Source: Bacillus bingmayongensis
GTDB lineage: Bacteria; Bacillota; Bacilli; Bacillales; Bacillaceae_G
Direction: 5' to 3'
NCBI RefSeq assembly: GCF_000299035.1
Contig: NZ_JH921521.1
Span: forward strand, 24,637 to 88,636
Length of the DNA: 64,000 nucleotides
Positions 61,898 through 64,000 of the stretch are shown one piece after another. The translations under genes were made by a program, and so were the position numbers. Position 1 is the stretch's first letter. Each line of letters opens with the position of its first letter. The notes below the pieces were generated by a model. The model did not search any database, was not told the DNA's origin, and saw only the letters and a list, made by a program, of their open reading frames with translations.

Positions 61898-64000
61898 TTA
61901 ATAAGAGTTTACTAGCTTCACTGATTCTGTCTTCACATAAACACTATTATACGCTTTATTATCTGAAACGATTTCATAATATGCCCCTTGCGGCGTGTGC
62001 ATCGTATTTTTAATCGCCACCATTATATTTCGAGATGTGGAACCATTTTGATTTCCAGCTAAATTTTTATACACTGCTGAACCTGTTTTCAATGTTCCAA
62101 GTTGGTATTTATTTAAATCTTTACTTCCGTTCATTGCATCAATTCTATACATAAGTGACGCAATTTGTTGTCCCCAGTTTTCATCACTTGCATACATAAC
62201 GTTCATACCTTGCGCTTTATCGCCTAAGTTTCCACCATTATATGTGTTTCCACTTGGTGTTAAGTAATATTTGTCGATGTACGCTGCACAAAAGTCAATG
62301 CCTTCTTCCCATGTTTTAAATCCAGTTGCTCCGTTATACGGATCTGAGTCTACTGCTCTAAATCCAAATAAATTTTTCTTATCTTGTGCAATGCGACTTG
62401 TTCCCCAACCAGACTCTAAAATTGCATGTGATAATAAATACCCAGCATTCATCTTATACTTCTCTGCCGCACTTACAAAATATTTCCCTAATCCAATAAG
62501 AGGACTATTAGCATTAGATTTACGTAAGAAATTATCAATCTCTTCTCCTGTATACGTAGAAGTTACGCGCAGTGGCACATACTCAAAGTATTGATAACTA
62601 TCTTTCCCACCAATTTGTGTTTTATCGAATGCCTCATAGCGTTCGCCTTCTTTTAAATGCTTTGGCGCATTTCCAATTTGATACGTTGCATATTTACCAA
62701 TAGAAGAATTATACACATAATGATACAACTTTCCATTTTTCACTGAATAATACGAAGTTGTCGCCCCTGTCATTGTCGGATGTAATGTTACATCATTTAT
62801 ATTCACGTATCCTGTCATTCCATCAATTTTCACATGTATACGATTACCTACAGCTTTTATAAATTTTAAGTCTGCTCCACCTTTTACATATGTAAGCTTC
62901 TTCCCTGTTGCAATATCATAAATGTTAATAACACCATTCGCCCGAACAAATCCTTGCTTCATATTCACAACTTTACCACCGCTTGTAATATAAGCATCTT
63001 CTTTCATATGTTGCATAATTTGCTCAGCTTCCACTTCATTTGGCTTTTGAATTTTTTGAGATGAAGTAACAATTTCATATGAAGAAGAACCTTGTTTCAT
63101 TTTTAAGAATTGTAATGAGACATAGCCTTCACCGCCACTAAACCGCACTTTTGCCCAGCCATTCTCTTTCGCAACTATCGTAACCGTATCTCCATTTTTC
63201 AAATGACCAATGATTGCAGTTCCTGTAGATGAACCTTTACGAACATTTAATAAAGAAGCATTTACAACTGCTCGTTCTTCTATAACTTCTCCAGGAACAG
63301 TTGGATTTGTAGAATCCATTCCAATTTGAACAAACTCTAGTGAGATATAACCTTCGTTTCCTTTATAATTAATCTTCGCCCAGCCATTTGCTTTTCCTAG
63401 AATCGTTACCTTTTCTCCTTTTTTTAAGTTTCCAAGTATCGCACTGCTTGTATTCGCTTGGCTTCTCACTCGCAAACTTGTTGCGTTTATTGTTCCACTT
63501 TCTTGTACGCCATTTGTAATGTTACCCGGCTTTCCTTCTTGCTTTCCGCCTTCTAATTTCACAAACTCTAGTGAGATATAACCTTCATTTCCTTTATAAC
63601 TAATCTTCGCCCAGCCATTTGCTTTTCCTAAGATTGTTACTTTCTCGCCATTTTTCAAACTTCCTAGAATTGCACTACTTGCGTTTGCTTGGCTTCTTAC
63701 TCGTAGACTTGTTGCGTTTATTGTTCCACTTTCTTGTACGCCATTTGTAATGTTACCCGGCTTTTCTTCTTGCTTTCCGCCTTCTAATTTCACAAACTCT
63801 AGTGATATGTATCCTTCATTTCCTTTATAACTAATCTTCGCCCAGCCATTTGCTTTTCCTAAGATTGTTACTTTCTCGCCATTTTTCAAACTTCCTAGAA
63901 TTGCACTACTTGCGTTTGCTTGGCTTCTTACTCGTAGACTTGTTGCGTTTATTGTTCCCGTTTCTTGTACGCCATTTGTAATGTTACCCGGCTTTTCTTC
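61898..64000 (-). CDS. SH3b-repeat N-acetylglucosaminidase, N-terminus outside window
   Basis: 700 visible residues, open at the right edge. Four SH3b cell-wall-binding domains are visible, three nearly identical (TSLRVRSQANASSAILGSL, WAKISYKGNEGYISLEFV) joined by a 17-residue GGKQE.KPGNITNGVQES linker, and one diverged. After a further beta region the C-terminal glucosaminidase domain (about 450-620 of the visible part) has catalytic Glu in LSHAILESGWGTSRIA and the family AQGMNVMYASDENWGQQ. It is a secreted peptidoglycan hydrolase for growth or cell separation; a signal peptide must lie beyond 64000. Confidence 0.92.
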   Translation of the reverse strand, partial: EEKPGNITNGVQETGTINATSLRVRSQANASSAILGSLKNGEKVTILGKANGWAKISYKGNEGYISLEFVKLEGGKQEEKPGNITNGVQESGTINATSLRVRSQANASSAILGSLKNGEKVTILGKANGWAKISYKGNEGYISLEFVKLEGGKQEGKPGNITNGVQESGTINATSLRVRSQANTSSAILGNLKKGEKVTILGKANGWAKINYKGNEGYISLEFVQIGMDSTNPTVPGEVIEERAVVNASLLNVRKGSSTGTAIIGHLKNGDTVTIVAKENGWAKVRFSGGEGYVSLQFLKMKQGSSSYEIVTSSQKIQKPNEVEAEQIMQHMKEDAYITSGGKVVNMKQGFVRANGVINIYDIATGKKLTYVKGGADLKFIKAVGNRIHVKIDGMTGYVNINDVTLHPTMTGATTSYYSVKNGKLYHYVYNSSIGKYATYQIGNAPKHLKEGERYEAFDKTQIGGKDSYQYFEYVPLRVTSTYTGEEIDNFLRKSNANSPLIGLGKYFVSAAEKYKMNAGYLLSHAILESGWGTSRIAQDKKNLFGFRAVDSDPYNGATGFKTWEEGIDFCAAYIDKYYLTPSGNTYNGGNLGDKAQGMNVMYASDENWGQQIASLMYRIDAMNGSKDLNKYQLGTLKTGSAVYKNLAGNQNGSTSRNIMVAIKNTMHTPQGAYYEIVSDNKAYNSVYVKTESVKLVNSY
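63278..64000 (-). repeat. 231-bp tandem repeats encoding SH3b domains
   Basis: The landmark GCCATTTGTAATGTTACCCG recurs at 63509, 63740 and 63971, exactly 231 bp (77 codons) apart. Units 63509-63739 and 63740-63970 differ at only about half a dozen positions; the unit toward the C-terminus is more diverged. The array continues past the window edge. Confidence 0.85.

Noticed and set aside
63278-64000. CRISPR-like repeat array
   Set aside because: Units of 231 bp are in-frame and code for SH3b domains; there are no short repeats with unique spacers.

Overview
The window reads as a chromosomal segment of a Bacillus cereus group bacterium. The DNA is AT-rich with strong GGAGG-type ribosome sites. 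It carries spore genes (sspK, pdaA, ytaF), a gene order shared with the yfh, yfk and yce regions of Bacillus subtilis, and two copies of a roughly 155-bp repeat that I recognise as the B. cereus-group element bcr1. I see no prophage, complete insertion sequence, CRISPR array or rRNA operon. Genes lie on both strands, mostly as single genes or short operons closed by clear hairpin terminators.

Layout. 1-8.9 kb: a cut-off secreted lamin-tail protein, then the yfh block (mutY, yfhP, yfhJ, sspK, a small YpzG-like gene, yfhH, recX, yfhF), an amidohydrolase, and a GNAT acetyltransferase preceded by a degenerate tRNA-like RNA. 8.9-9.5 kb: a gene-free stretch with a perfect 20-bp palindrome, a cluster of DnaA boxes and bcr1 copy A. 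9.5-18 kb: ugtP (membrane glycolipid and lipoteichoic acid anchor), pflB-pflA (anaerobic pyruvate cleavage), a membrane-anchored serine hydrolase and nagE (N-acetylglucosamine uptake). 18-27 kb: glutaminase with a frameshifted small membrane gene behind it, a DUF3969 gene, ytaF, an HTH/DUF1232 protein, an M20 deacylase, bcr1 copy B, an amino-acid permease, and a divergent pair made of a stand-alone lipoyl-like protein and a RocR-like sigma-54 activator.

27-35 kb: RNA modification and DNA repair (truA, rlmCD, alkA), spore cortex (pdaA), class I fumarase, and a three-gene operon of membrane protein, TPR protein and AAA ATPase. 35-52 kb: the yfk block (yfkAB, yfkD, chaA; then yfkH, a YtxH protein, yfkJ, yfkK) interleaved with transporters, a TPR/dynamin-like GTPase, signal peptidase I, a lysoplasmalogenase and a ZosA-type metal ATPase. 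52-61 kb: a calcium P-type ATPase and the tellurite-resistance/TerD operon yceCDEFGH. 61-64 kb: a ROK sugar kinase and the 3' part of a large SH3b-repeat glucosaminidase.

The most unusual signals are non-coding. The tRNA-like element at 7933-8003 has its T arm and 3' acceptor strand inside the 5' arm of a strong terminator, 34 bp before an acetyltransferase gene, so the two folds exclude each other. A DnaA-box cluster sits at 9038-9228. A MITE-like repeat occurs three times (17.8, 40.0 and 59.5 kb) and carries a decaying mini-ORF. A sigma-54 -24/-12 promoter drives the lipoyl-like gene next to its probable activator. All assignments come from reading the sequence; no database search was possible.
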